From NCBI GenBank assembly GCA_944326445.1, contig CALVDZ010000004.1, forward strand, positions 62,001-126,000: a stretch of DNA of 64,000 bases, in the 5' to 3' direction. Position numbers and translations under genes: made by a program. Position 1 is the first letter of the stretch; every line of letters begins with the position of its first letter. Of the stretch, positions 36,938-45,125 are shown piece after piece. The stretch is from an uncultured Helicobacter sp. (lineage in GTDB: Bacteria; Campylobacterota; Campylobacteria; Campylobacterales; Helicobacteraceae). The notes under the pieces are model-generated. The model made no database searches, was not told the DNA's origin, and saw nothing but the letters and a program-made list of their open reading frames with translations.

Positions 36938-37003
36938 TATAAGGGATAAAGTGTGATAAATGGCTGTATTTAGGGATTTGTGGGTGATTAGTTATTCTAT
37001 AAT
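36938..37003 (+). promoter_or_regulatory. Class P promoter module, copy P1
   Basis: TATAAGGGATAA (36938-36949) and TATAAT (36998-37003), with the AAG of the box exactly 57 bases before the -10 start. Between them lie ATAAATGG and TTAGGGATTTGTGGG, shared with copies P2-P4. It drives the 66-residue gene at 37031. Confidence 0.75.
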
Positions 37004-37030
37004 GTTGCTATCAAAACAAAAGGAGCTACA

Positions 37031-37231
37031 ATGTATTTAAAATATTGGGTAAGAGGTGGAAAAGTAAGAGAGGGACACTTTGCGGATTTGGAGGATTTTA
37101 ACAATTACATCAGTCCAAACTCTCACATTTATTATTTTGATGGCGAAAATGAGGACTTAGAAACCGCAATAAAAGATTTTGGGCTTGAAACACTTAAGGG
37201 CTATTTTGATTTTACAAAAAGTTGTGTATAG
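37031..37231 (+). CDS. Small hypothetical protein (class P regulon)
   Basis: 66 residues, soluble, with a pattern reminiscent of small phage-type accessory proteins: MYLKYWVRGGKVREGHFADL, then acidic GENEDLETAIKDFG. Ribosome site AAAGGAG. Preceded by promoter module P1. No family recognised. Confidence 0.65.
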   Translation: MYLKYWVRGGKVREGHFADLEDFNNYISPNSHIYYFDGENEDLETAIKDFGLETLKGYFDFTKSCV

Positions 37232-37266
37232 AATGCCTAACGCGTAAAAAAACAAAAGGAGCAACC

Positions 37267-37323
37267 ATGAAAAAGAATGTGAAAGAAGTATGGAAAACCA
37301 TAGACTGTGGTGGATTTGAGTAA
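37267..37323 (+). CDS. Possible very small peptide gene
   Basis: An 18-codon frame (MKKNVKEVWKTIDCGGFE) with a good ribosome site AAAAGGAG. Too short to judge; it could equally be a leader peptide of the membrane gene at 37368. Confidence 0.3.
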   Translation: MKKNVKEVWKTIDCGGFE

Positions 37324-37367
37324 GGGCAGCAGTAGCTGCCCAACATAACAAAAAAGGAGAGACAATA

Positions 37368-37757
37368 ATGATAGAGTTTTTTGCTACAACACCTGCTGGA
37401 GTGTTTATAGTTGGTTTAATAATACTAGCAGTAATGATATTTGCCGAATTTGCCAGTTTTGCCCCTGATGTGATAGACATTCCTCATTTTTTGATTATGA
37501 TTTTAGCGGGAATGATAAACATTCTTTGGCAGCCAAGAATCTTTGATGTTTTAGTGCAAAATAATATCTTGCTGCTTGCTACTTTATGGACACTTATGCT
37601 TTTATATTGTGTTTTCTTTCTTTTGCGCCCATTAATGCAATACGAACAAGGACTTATAGCACTTAGTTTTGCAAATCGTCTGGTAATGGGATTAGGGATA
37701 GCAGGGATATTGCTAGGTATAATATCTGGAATAACGATAGGATTAGGAATGATATAG
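37368..37757 (+). CDS. Small polytopic membrane protein
   Basis: 129 residues with four hydrophobic helices (about 11-31, 40-52, 64-85, 104-127) and few charges. Ribosome site AAAGGAGAG. No family recognised. In this position it may be cargo, for example exclusion or envelope-related, but nothing in the sequence proves that. Confidence 0.65.
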   Translation: MIEFFATTPAGVFIVGLIILAVMIFAEFASFAPDVIDIPHFLIMILAGMINILWQPRIFDVLVQNNILLLATLWTLMLLYCVFFLLRPLMQYEQGLIALSFANRLVMGLGIAGILLGIISGITIGLGMI

Positions 37758-37787
37758 GAGATGCGCAGTCTCAAAGAGGAGAATAAG

Positions 37788-38255
37788 ATGAAACCCATAC
37801 TTGATGTCTGCTGTGGTGGCAAAATGTTTTACTTTGATAAGGATAATAAATCTGTGCTTTTTTGCGATAAAAGATACTTTGAAACTAAGTTTAATAAGGT
37901 AGGAGGCGAGGGACTTTTTAGCGTAAAGCCTGATATGATTGTAGATTTTAAATTTTTACCCTTTAAAGATGAGAGCTTTTATCTAGTAATCTTTGACCCA
38001 CCTCATATCATACACGGTAGTGAAAAAAGCTTTATGGTGCAAAAATATGGACTTTTACCAAAGAATTATAAAGAAGAACTAGCAAAGGGCTTTGAGGAAT
38101 GTATGAGAGTATTAAAAAGAAATGGGACTTTGATATTTAAGTGGAGTGAAACTCAAATAAAACTTAGTGAAATTATAAAGTGTTTTAAGAAAGAGCCTCT
38201 TATAGCACAAAAAAGCTCTAAGACAAGTCATTTTTGTGTGTTTTTTAAGGAGTAA
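37788..38255 (+). CDS. Phage-type SAM-dependent methyltransferase
   Basis: 155 residues from ATG 37788 (AGAGGAG upstream). It starts directly with motif I, ILDVCCGGKMFYFDK, goes on to VLFCDKR and VDFKFLPF, and has the catalytic-type FDPPHIIHG at residues ~75-83, then RVLKRNGTLIFKWSE. Tiny methylases of this type occur in phages and mobile elements and may protect the DNA from host restriction. No partner endonuclease lies next to it. Confidence 0.8.
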   Translation: MKPILDVCCGGKMFYFDKDNKSVLFCDKRYFETKFNKVGGEGLFSVKPDMIVDFKFLPFKDESFYLVIFDPPHIIHGSEKSFMVQKYGLLPKNYKEELAKGFEECMRVLKRNGTLIFKWSETQIKLSEIIKCFKKEPLIAQKSSKTSHFCVFFKE

Positions 38256-38257
38256 AT

Positions 38258-38317
38258 ATGAAAACTATAAAAGAAAAAGATGAGACTATAAGGGCGACAC
38301 CTGTTTCAGTTATTTAG
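38258..38317 (+). CDS. Possible very small peptide gene
   Basis: 19 codons (MKTIKEKDETIRATPVSVI), ribosome site AAGGAG overlapping the methylase end. Uncertain. The following 250 bases to 38564 are AT-rich and show no gene or clear repeat. Confidence 0.28.
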   Translation: MKTIKEKDETIRATPVSVI

Positions 38318-38564
38318 ATATGTAAAAAATAACATAAAAAAGAAGTATTATAAAGAAAGATAAAAAGGCTGAAAATGTGAAAAATGTGGAATAAAAGCAA
38401 TGTGCTTTAAAAGAAAGAGCGTGCGTGGCTACTAGAGGCTTACAAAAAAGCTACACCATATATCTAAGATTCTAAAAAGAGAGAAAAATGAGGCTACCAA
38501 ATACAATAAAATCACTTACTAACAAACTTTTAACTAAAAGTAATTCAGATACAAAGGAGCGAAA

Positions 38565-38855
38565 ATGAGAATCTTAATAGCTGTATTAATCACAATTCTG
38601 CTTATGTCAAGTGGTGTTTGTTTTACATTTATGCTATCTGCATTAAATTTTTTAGATAGTGGAGAAGGCTTTGGAACTTTTTTACTATGGGCTTTTGCTT
38701 TTGCAACCTTATATGTTTTGGGGCTTTTTAGTTTGGGCGATGTAGATTTAAAAAATGAACAAATATATTTATCCCCTCGAAATATTATAGTATCCATAAT
38801 TATTTCCTTTATGGGAGCATTTATATCAGCATTATGGGGAATTACGACACTTTGA
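38565..38855 (+). CDS. Small membrane protein
   Basis: 96 residues with three hydrophobic segments (about 3-27, 40-57, 74-93). The ribosome site is AAAGGAG. Family unknown. It lies in the same orientation as, and about 100 bases before, the outer-membrane protein gene. Confidence 0.6.
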   Translation: MRILIAVLITILLMSSGVCFTFMLSALNFLDSGEGFGTFLLWAFAFATLYVLGLFSLGDVDLKNEQIYLSPRNIIVSIIISFMGAFISALWGITTL

Positions 38856-38960
38856 GAGACAAAGATAAACGCTTTAAGCAAAAAAAACGAAGTAAAATAG
38901 CAAGTTTGTCTGTCTAAAAATGGCAGATAGCAAGACAAAAAACATAAAAAGGAGCAAAGA

Positions 38961-39830
38961 ATGAAACACGCAGCAAGTAAAATAGCACTAATTTTTGTGC
39001 TATTTGGGCTTTTTGGTAATATGGCAGTGGCAGAAACGCCCGAAGAAGAGATAGCAAGATTGAAAAAGGAAAACGAACTACTTGAGCAGCAAAAGAAAGA
39101 TGAAATAAAGGAAAAGAAAAAGGGCTTTCTAGGATTCTGCAGGGGAAAACATAAAAACACAGGTTGCTTTATTGGTGCAGAGGCAGGATATGGTATCGGT
39201 AGCCATACGACTTTGAGGGCAGACGCGGTTGAGACAGTGCAAAATCAAACAGCAAGACTCAGTATTTTAAGCTTTCAAGAAGCTATTATCGCGCCAATTA
39301 ATCTTATTTTAGGCTGGCAGTGGTATTTTAGAAAAGATATGGGGATACATATAAAAACACACATTGGATATAGCGTAGTAGGCGATACTTCACACACAGG
39401 CGAGATGCGCAGCGAGAGCGATTCCTCTATCGCACCTATGCCTATAACACTATCATTGAGCTCGCAAGCACTCAACTATGGCTTTGAAGTGCAATACCGC
39501 TATGACTTCTTGAGGAAAAAGTGGCATACGTTGGGCTTGCACGCAGGCATTGGGTATGAATTTACTACCTTTATGGGGAATACTATTAACATAGACACAA
39601 CAAATAACTCCCTAGACCTCAATTCCTACACCAACTCAGCTTTTACAAGCACAATAGGCGCACATTATTATCTTAACCCTAACCACCAATTTGCCCTCTT
39701 TTACAAATATCGAGGCTATTCCAGCTTAAATATAACGCAAAATATCAACCTGCAAGGACTCAATATGCAAACGCAATATATGATAAATCCTGATAATATT
39801 TTTGGTATATCGTATGCGTATAGATTCTAG
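38961..39830 (+). CDS. Outer-membrane beta-barrel protein carried by the element
   Basis: 289 residues with signal peptide 1-25 (ending AVA) and a short coiled-coil linker EEEIARLKKENELLEQQKK, which may trimerise or reach into the periplasm. The barrel of alternating strands includes GCFIGAEAGYGIGSHTTL and GFEVQYRYDFLRKKWHTLGL. It ends in YAYRF, the C-terminal aromatic signature for barrel insertion. It resembles Helicobacter outer-membrane proteins in general style. Cargo of this sort could change the recipient's surface. Confidence 0.75.
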   Translation: MKHAASKIALIFVLFGLFGNMAVAETPEEEIARLKKENELLEQQKKDEIKEKKKGFLGFCRGKHKNTGCFIGAEAGYGIGSHTTLRADAVETVQNQTARLSILSFQEAIIAPINLILGWQWYFRKDMGIHIKTHIGYSVVGDTSHTGEMRSESDSSIAPMPITLSLSSQALNYGFEVQYRYDFLRKKWHTLGLHAGIGYEFTTFMGNTINIDTTNNSLDLNSYTNSAFTSTIGAHYYLNPNHQFALFYKYRGYSSLNITQNINLQGLNMQTQYMINPDNIFGISYAYRF

Positions 39831-39850
39831 TGCCCAGCTTTTTTAGCTTA

Positions 39851-39870
39851 CCTCTTTAGATTTAAAGAGG
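39851..39870 (+). terminator. Hairpin after the outer-membrane protein gene
   Basis: CCTCTTTA-gatt-TAAAGAGG, a perfect 8-bp stem with 4-base loop, 20 bases after the stop, followed by a weak T-rich run. Likely a terminator, or a processing hairpin ahead of the next gene. Confidence 0.5.
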
Positions 39871-39939
39871 CTATAAGTTTTGCTATTGTATCCTACTCAA
39901 GCTAGTTCAGCGAAGAAAGAAGAACTAAGGAGAAACAAA

Positions 39940-40374
39940 ATGAAAAAGAGACTTGTAGTAGGTGCGTTACTTATGGCTGGCTTATGCAATGTAGGATTTG
40001 CAGAAAAACTTGAGTGTAATTCTCCAGCGGTGCTAGAACAACTACAAACAGAGAAAGTAAAACTGCACACCGTCGGTATCCTTGAAATGGATATAGGAGT
40101 TTTTGAACTTGTTCCCAATCCACAAAAAGAAGAATATCTTAATCTAATGAAAAGAGAGCCACAAAATATTGTAATGGAGGTTACTGAAATTAAACCAGAG
40201 AGCACGCACGGAAAGAAAAATACAGACTCACTACTATATTGCCAAGCTAAATATGTAATATGGCACAAAGACCAACCTGAGAATAAACTTTCAACAAAAA
40301 ATCCTAATCAATACACTGTAAAGAAATCAGAAGACAACACAGTGAATGTGATTCTTGGACTTTCTTTATTGTAA
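39940..40374 (+). CDS. Small exported protein
   Basis: 144 residues from ATG 39940 (AAGGAG upstream). Signal peptide 1-21 (ending GFA), with mature part starting EKLECNSPAVLEQLQ and one more Cys in LLYCQAKY, so one disulphide is possible. About 40 percent of the chain is charged or polar. Family unknown, perhaps a periplasmic companion of the preceding barrel protein. Confidence 0.65.
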   Translation: MKKRLVVGALLMAGLCNVGFAEKLECNSPAVLEQLQTEKVKLHTVGILEMDIGVFELVPNPQKEEYLNLMKREPQNIVMEVTEIKPESTHGKKNTDSLLYCQAKYVIWHKDQPENKLSTKNPNQYTVKKSEDNTVNVILGLSLL

Positions 40375-40456
40375 GCCCCATAGCTAGAAACTCATCAGAG
40401 ATTCTAGCAGCAACACTTCATCATTTTATGTATCCATACAACCAAAAGGAAAATTG

Positions 40457-40984
40457 TTGATAAACACAACACCCAACAAACAAAAGGGCGATGAATACGA
40501 AATTTTTATAGCAGAGCATTATAGACAATTAGGTTATATCGTTATCAAAAATGGAATGATTGCTGAGAAAGATGATAAGGGCGTAGATTTGATAGCTATA
40601 CGACTTTTGAGTATTGAAATGGTAGGTAGTAGGCATTTAAAGGCGAACAATACTCGTATTGATTATGTGATGATATTAATTCAATGCAAAAGATTTGAAA
40701 GCAAAAACCAAAAATCTGTTATTGTCGATACCAAAGAAAAGGCTCAAAAAAACAAACAAGGACAGCATAGTATCGAAGAAATATTTAATAAAATGAACTT
40801 TTTTATTGATAATAACTATATTGTTCAGAATCCTATTGCTCACATAGAAGTTTTTAAACACCTTATTGTTCCAAATAAAAAATGCTTAGATAAAGAATGT
40901 TTTAAGTATGTAAAAAACATACGAAATGCAAGCATTCACATAATAGAAATAAAAAAAGACGATAAAACAAAAGAATATGAATAA
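40457..40984 (+). CDS. Mrr-like restriction endonuclease fold protein
   Basis: 175 residues. I take TTG 40457 as start because AAGGA is 6 bases before it; TTG 40454 is the alternative. The core of a PD-(D/E)XK nuclease is clear: GDEYEIFIAEHYRQLGYIVI, then KDDKGVDLIAI with the metal-binding Asp, and LIQCKRF with the Q-x-K of Mrr enzymes. No separate DNA-recognition domain is present. It overlaps the next gene by 8 bases. It may defend the host against other elements, or process DNA. Confidence 0.78.
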   Translation: MINTTPNKQKGDEYEIFIAEHYRQLGYIVIKNGMIAEKDDKGVDLIAIRLLSIEMVGSRHLKANNTRIDYVMILIQCKRFESKNQKSVIVDTKEKAQKNKQGQHSIEEIFNKMNFFIDNNYIVQNPIAHIEVFKHLIVPNKKCLDKECFKYVKNIRNASIHIIEIKKDDKTKEYE

Positions 40985-41510
40985 AGAAACAATACATAAA
41001 GCCATTATAGAACACTACACAGATTCTAAAATAAACAATAATAATTTCTTTGCTCCAAGGATATTCTTTCTTAATCAAAATAAAAAAGCATATATTGAAA
41101 TGTTTTCAATCAAAACCAAGAAAATTTTTTTATACCATTACAATGGAGAGGGAAGTGGAAAAGACAACTACTATGAAATCATCTTATTCCATACTATAAA
41201 ATATCAACAAAATAAACCAATCAACGAAAAAAGACTTCTGAAGGCTCTTGATAATATCCAAAAGGAATTTACAAATCTTACCCCATTTCATAGCTTTAAA
41301 AACAAAAGAAGAATGTTTTATGCAAAAATCATCATTATCATCTATTCAGATAGCAAAGATACAAAATATATTTCTCATCAAATACTAAATCTCGTAAAAT
41401 ACTCAAAAATCAGAGAAACAACAATGTTTAGATACTTCTTCATTGATTATCTTATATTTCAAGATGAGAAATATATCTATCAGGAAGAATCAGAAATTTT
41501 TAATACCTAA
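40977..41510 (+). CDS. Unknown partner of the Mrr-like nuclease
   Basis: 177 residues, very rich in Ile, Lys, Asn and aromatic residues, with no signal or membrane helix. The start overlaps the nuclease gene (translational coupling). Short strands and helices such as NKKAYIEMFSIKTKKIFLYHY can be seen, but no known motif. Very AT-rich. The overlap suggests a two-protein system with the nuclease. Confidence 0.65.
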   Translation: MNKETIHKAIIEHYTDSKINNNNFFAPRIFFLNQNKKAYIEMFSIKTKKIFLYHYNGEGSGKDNYYEIILFHTIKYQQNKPINEKRLLKALDNIQKEFTNLTPFHSFKNKRRMFYAKIIIIIYSDSKDTKYISHQILNLVKYSKIRETTMFRYFFIDYLIFQDEKYIYQEESEIFNT

Positions 41511-41533
41511 TAATAAGTTCCTACCACACCCTC

Positions 41534-41652
41534 TTATCCCTTATATCCCAAAACTCCCCTACCCATCGTGCTTTTTTGCACCTCTATGTGCATACACTTC
41601 TTAAAATTTAAATCTTTATGTGCATATTTTGCCTACCAAAGTGTAGTATGAT
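41534..41652 (+). promoter_or_regulatory. Class A promoter module, copy A1
   Basis: Dyads TATGTGCATA at 41585-41594 and 41617-41626 (32 bp apart), -10 box TATGAT at 41647-41652 (20 bp after the second dyad), and TTATCCCTTATA upstream at 41534. Same spacing in A2 and A3. The second dyad would be centred about 37 bp before the transcript start, the place of a class II activator. It precedes the TrbJ-like gene. Confidence 0.8.
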
Positions 41653-41777
41653 ACACACAGAGGGGCAAAGCCTATACAGACAAAGACACAAAGCAGCAAA
41701 TGCAAACAGACATACAAACCCATAAAACACAAGGCTCTTGCCCCTCCATATCTTACGCTATGCTATAAGGAGTCTTT

Positions 41778-43019
41778 ATGAAAAAAATAATATCCACCTT
41801 GGTGGCATTCAGTTTGTTGGGTATGCAACTATTTGCTGTCCCCGTAGAAATAATGACAGATTCTCCAAGCACATTGCTGCACCAATCACAGTTACTTAGC
41901 AACATTATCAAATCCTATCAACAATACGAACAAATGGTAGCAAAAGCGCAAGAGCAAGTAGAGAGACTAAACAAAATCAATGAAATAACCAATAAAGCCA
42001 ACGACATTGCCTCAGGAGCAGCTTTTACAGTCGCCAATCCTATGGAGGTATTAGAGAATCTCAAAAACACAATGGCTTCTATCAAATACAACATAGAGCG
42101 CCTAGCCAATACTGTGCAAAATATCGAGTTAGCCGACAGGATTAAGAGCAAATACATTGAGGAGAAATGCGGGCTCTTTGAAGAGCTAAAAGATGGAGCG
42201 CTAGGACTTGACCCCGACCAAGACACCTTTACAAGAAAAGTCGTGGGCGAGGAGAATACCACAGATTCTAACCTAAGCCTCATCCTTGATACCTTTACCA
42301 ATGTCAAATCCGCAGAAGCACAAGGGCTAGGCAAGGCGCTTACAGGCTTGCCACTCGCTTTGGTAATGTGCAATGAGCTTGCCTCCTATAAGGAAAAGAT
42401 GAAATCTGTCGAGCTCGATTCCTCAGCACAAAGCGCCTTGCTTGCTGGAGACTTTAAAAAATACGAAGAGGTGCAAAGACAAAAGATAGCCCACGAGCTC
42501 CAAGTAGAAAAAGTTAAACGAGAGGAGCAGCAAAGAAAGCTTACACCCTTGTTTGTGCGTATGGAATCTATGCAAAAAGATTTAGGTGTGAGAGACCCTA
42601 GCAGAGCTAGTGCCTTTGGGCAAGAGTTTTGTAGAAAAACTGCCAATGGCAAGTGTGCGCCAATGCTCAGCGAGCTGGACTACATTAAGGCTAAAGAAGC
42701 AGATATGATACAAAAGGCTAGTAATAAAAAGCCAAGCAACTCCACAGAGGCAGCACAATCCCAAGCTGATAGAGAGTTTATAATGCTGGACTACTTGCGA
42801 GAAATTGCCACACAGCTGCAATTCTTAAATGAATCCACTGCGCTCTATCACGCAATGGTAGCAGGAGAGAAAATGCGAGATGTGGAAATCCAAGATAGAA
42901 CAATGTTTCAACAACAAGTAGATAGTAACAGGGAAATTGTCTTACAGAGCAAAAATGCCTATACTGCCAACACCTCTAATGTCAAATTTGATAGCAATGG
43001 ATTCCCAATATTCCAATAA
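41778..43019 (+). CDS. VirB5/TrbJ-like exported protein
   Basis: 413 residues with signal peptide 1-20 (ending LFA). Long amphipathic helices dominate (LSNIIKSYQQYEQMVAKAQE; AGGEKMRDVEIQDRTMFQQ-like C-terminus), with a NPMEVLENLKNTMASIKY stretch. Exported helical proteins of this build are the TrbJ/VirB5 minor pilins of conjugation systems. It is set apart from the main virB chain and has its own class A promoter. Confidence 0.75.
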   Translation: MKKIISTLVAFSLLGMQLFAVPVEIMTDSPSTLLHQSQLLSNIIKSYQQYEQMVAKAQEQVERLNKINEITNKANDIASGAAFTVANPMEVLENLKNTMASIKYNIERLANTVQNIELADRIKSKYIEEKCGLFEELKDGALGLDPDQDTFTRKVVGEENTTDSNLSLILDTFTNVKSAEAQGLGKALTGLPLALVMCNELASYKEKMKSVELDSSAQSALLAGDFKKYEEVQRQKIAHELQVEKVKREEQQRKLTPLFVRMESMQKDLGVRDPSRASAFGQEFCRKTANGKCAPMLSELDYIKAKEADMIQKASNKKPSNSTEAAQSQADREFIMLDYLREIATQLQFLNESTALYHAMVAGEKMRDVEIQDRTMFQQQVDSNREIVLQSKNAYTANTSNVKFDSNGFPIFQ

Positions 43020-43046
43020 GGGAATCCTTGCCCTCAAAGACTTACT

Positions 43047-43793
43047 ATGCAAGACATAAAATTTACAAACAAAGAGCCCAAAGATTTTGCTACAATACTT
43101 GCTGAGAATTTTGATAAAACCATAAAGGAACTAACCAATGAGCGCACCAGCACCTTTGCAAATCCCACCACAAATACAGAATCTCAGCAACCACCTACCA
43201 ATGCAGAATCTAGAACCAATCTACCAAGCCCTAGTGATAGCCAAGGAAGAAGAGCTGGCGGAAGTGAAACTTTGGCTACTTTGGGACTTAGAGTTATTAG
43301 CCTACCAACGCAAAGACCTCACGAGATTACAGATAGTCAGGGACGAGATGGAGAGGCTAGCAGAAGCGCAGAGAGAGAACGAGGAAATAGAAAGAGAGAT
43401 CTTAGAGATTCGGAGAGAGCGGAAAGAAATTCAGAAAGTATTGAAGCTACAAAGCGAGATAATGCAATTACAGGACGAGCTGGACATCAAAATAAAGCAA
43501 TTCAATCAAGAATTCGACGAGTTTTATCTATCGGTAGCGCCACAGATGAGCTTGCCCATCTTGCCCATAGACAACTAATCGCATTCAAAGACCTACTCTC
43601 TAAGCATTCCGAGCTTAGAGATTCTCAAGCCAACATTACAAACCTACAACAACTCGCCACCAAAGCCTACACAGAATCTAAGCCCAAAGTCGGCACACTC
43701 TTAGACATATACGACACCCAAGACCCAACGACCAATACAAAAGCTAACGCCACCCAAAGCATAACAAAGAAAGCAGCTAAGAAAAGAAGATAA
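43047..43793 (+). CDS. Hypothetical protein (host frame of an overlapping pair)
   Basis: 248 residues. The first ~45 and last ~85 residues look like ordinary coding sequence (KFTNKEPKDFATILAENFDK; FKDLLSKHSELRDSQANIT). The middle (about 55-150) is low-complexity, rich in Arg, Ser and Glu. That middle is exactly where the gene at 43138-43578 runs in another frame. The ribosome site is weak (AAGGGAA at a distance). It lies behind the TrbJ-like gene. Function unknown. Confidence 0.55.
   Translation: MQDIKFTNKEPKDFATILAENFDKTIKELTNERTSTFANPTTNTESQQPPTNAESRTNLPSPSDSQGRRAGGSETLATLGLRVISLPTQRPHEITDSQGRDGEASRSAERERGNRKRDLRDSERAERNSESIEATKRDNAITGRAGHQNKAIQSRIRRVLSIGSATDELAHLAHRQLIAFKDLLSKHSELRDSQANITNLQQLATKAYTESKPKVGTLLDIYDTQDPTTNTKANATQSITKKAAKKRR
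43138..43578 (+). CDS. Coiled-coil protein nested in another frame
   Basis: 146 residues, wholly inside 43047-43793 but in a different frame. ATG 43138 has AAAGGA about 8 bases before it. The product is coherent: a leucine-rich helix EEELAEVKLWLLWDLELLAY and then a long charged coiled coil (RDEMERLAEAQRENEEIERE, EIMQLQDELDIKIKQF). This is better-formed protein than the overlapping stretch of the host frame. No signal peptide. It may form rods that act with the TrbJ-like protein. Confidence 0.6.
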   Translation: MSAPAPLQIPPQIQNLSNHLPMQNLEPIYQALVIAKEEELAEVKLWLLWDLELLAYQRKDLTRLQIVRDEMERLAEAQRENEEIEREILEIRRERKEIQKVLKLQSEIMQLQDELDIKIKQFNQEFDEFYLSVAPQMSLPILPIDN

Positions 43794-43877
43794 TGGCAAG
43801 AATAAAGATAAGGCTACCTACAAATAAGAACACACAGAATCTGAGATAAAGAGAGAGGAAACAATGCCTTTTGTTTT

Positions 43878-43940
43878 AAGGGATGAAAGCGTATAAATGG
43901 CGTGATTTAGGGGCTTGTGGGGTTTTGGTTATTCTATAAT
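43878..43940 (+). promoter_or_regulatory. Class P promoter module, copy P2
   Basis: AAGGGAT box starting 43878 and TATAAT at 43935-43940, again 57 bases apart, with GCGTATAAATGGCGTG and TTTAGGGGCTTGTGGGG between. It heads a run of five small genes starting at 43973. Confidence 0.78.
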
Positions 43941-43972
43941 ATCACTACAAAAAAAGAAAAAAGGAGTTAGTG

Positions 43973-44155
43973 ATGATTACAGAAGTAACACTACCAAAGG
44001 GCTATGTGTATTTTATACACAAGGCATTTAAGATTAAGGGTGTATCGGGCTGCATTTACTCATCGCGCTTTTTTTGGGCGGACAGGACGACCAATACTAT
44101 TTACAGCAAGTTTCATTCAAAACCCTTAGATTCTGTATCGGGCTTTATTCTTTAG
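43973..44155 (+). CDS. Small hypothetical protein (class P regulon)
   Basis: 60 residues from ATG 43973 (AAGGAG 6 bases before; the GTG at 43970 is less well placed). Compact, with hydrophobic and aromatic residues in the middle (CIYSSRFFWADRTTNTIY). First gene after promoter P2. Family unknown. Confidence 0.6.
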   Translation: MITEVTLPKGYVYFIHKAFKIKGVSGCIYSSRFFWADRTTNTIYSKFHSKPLDSVSGFIL

Positions 44156-44165
44156 GGGGTGTGTG

Positions 44166-44717
44166 ATGTGCAAGAGCGAGATTACAAAGATTCTAAACGA
44201 AGAAGCTAAGGCGTATTTTGACAAGCTAGACGCGCAGGAGCAGGAGAAGTTTATCTTAGACAGGGTAAAACGCTCAAAGGGCTTTAGGCAAACGCGAAAC
44301 CGCTTACAGAGCGAAACGCTTTTTACTTACAACGCACAAGGGGAGTATGTGTATTTAGAGAGCGCAGAGCAAGCACACAGAGAGCCGACACAAGAGCCAC
44401 CAAAAGAGAGCAGCAAGGATAAGATTGTAAGCCTTAAGGGCAATATGTTTGAGATTATGCAAAGGATTCTAGCCAGCGCAGAATCGCGCTTTAGGGAAAA
44501 TAACCTGCACTTTTGCTCTTATGGTGTGATTCACCGCTACAAGAAGCAGATTTTAGAATCTAAAAAGCGCCTTGAGAGCTTTAAGCATATAAAGATTAGG
44601 GGGCTTGAGAATCTTAAGGAAGCTTTTAGTGTGGCAGACAACATTAAGCACGAACAGGCAAGGATACAGAGCCTTTACACAGGGCTTGTATCCCATTATA
44701 GGGCTAATGTAGCATAA
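44166..44717 (+). CDS. Hypothetical helical protein
   Basis: 183 residues from ATG 44166, 10 bases behind the previous gene. Helix-rich, with KAYFDKLDAQEQEKFILDRV at the start and RYKKQILESKKRLESFKHIK near the middle. Basic, no membrane segment. It may bind nucleic acid, but no motif proves it. Second gene in the P2 operon. Confidence 0.6.
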   Translation: MCKSEITKILNEEAKAYFDKLDAQEQEKFILDRVKRSKGFRQTRNRLQSETLFTYNAQGEYVYLESAEQAHREPTQEPPKESSKDKIVSLKGNMFEIMQRILASAESRFRENNLHFCSYGVIHRYKKQILESKKRLESFKHIKIRGLENLKEAFSVADNIKHEQARIQSLYTGLVSHYRANVA

Positions 44718-44731
44718 GGAGGGGCAAGAAA

Positions 44732-45115
44732 ATGAAAAGAATGCGAGTGTGCGAGGTGTTTTTGATTAAGGCTAATTGTAGCGACTACCTAGCACAGAAT
44801 TACATTCTAGGGATTTACGAGAATTTGGAGGAAGCCAAAGCGTTTGTGGCGGAGTATGTGCTGCAAAACCCCGACTTTGTGGAAAAGCTATCTTTAAGGA
44901 ACATAGATAGCCCCATTTTCCAAGGGTATGGGGCACTAAAGCCCACGCGCTTAGTCAAAGAGTTTGACATACGAGAGATTTACATACAAAAAGCCTTAAT
45001 CGTTAAGAGGGGCGCAGAATATGCCTTAATCGAGGATTTTGCGCAGGCGCAGGCTATCAGAGAATTTGTCAGCCCAAGTATCGAGGGCGAGAGCTTAGAA
45101 GCCTATCTCAAGTAA
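44732..45115 (+). CDS. Hypothetical protein
   Basis: 127 residues, alpha/beta pattern with KANCSDYLAQNYILGIYENL at the start and an acidic end. Ribosome site AAGGAGGGG. Third gene of the P2 operon. Similar small single-domain proteins are common phage-type accessory genes, but I do not recognise the family. Confidence 0.6.
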   Translation: MKRMRVCEVFLIKANCSDYLAQNYILGIYENLEEAKAFVAEYVLQNPDFVEKLSLRNIDSPIFQGYGALKPTRLVKEFDIREIYIQKALIVKRGAEYALIEDFAQAQAIREFVSPSIEGESLEAYLK

Positions 45116-45125
45116 GGAGGAATAA

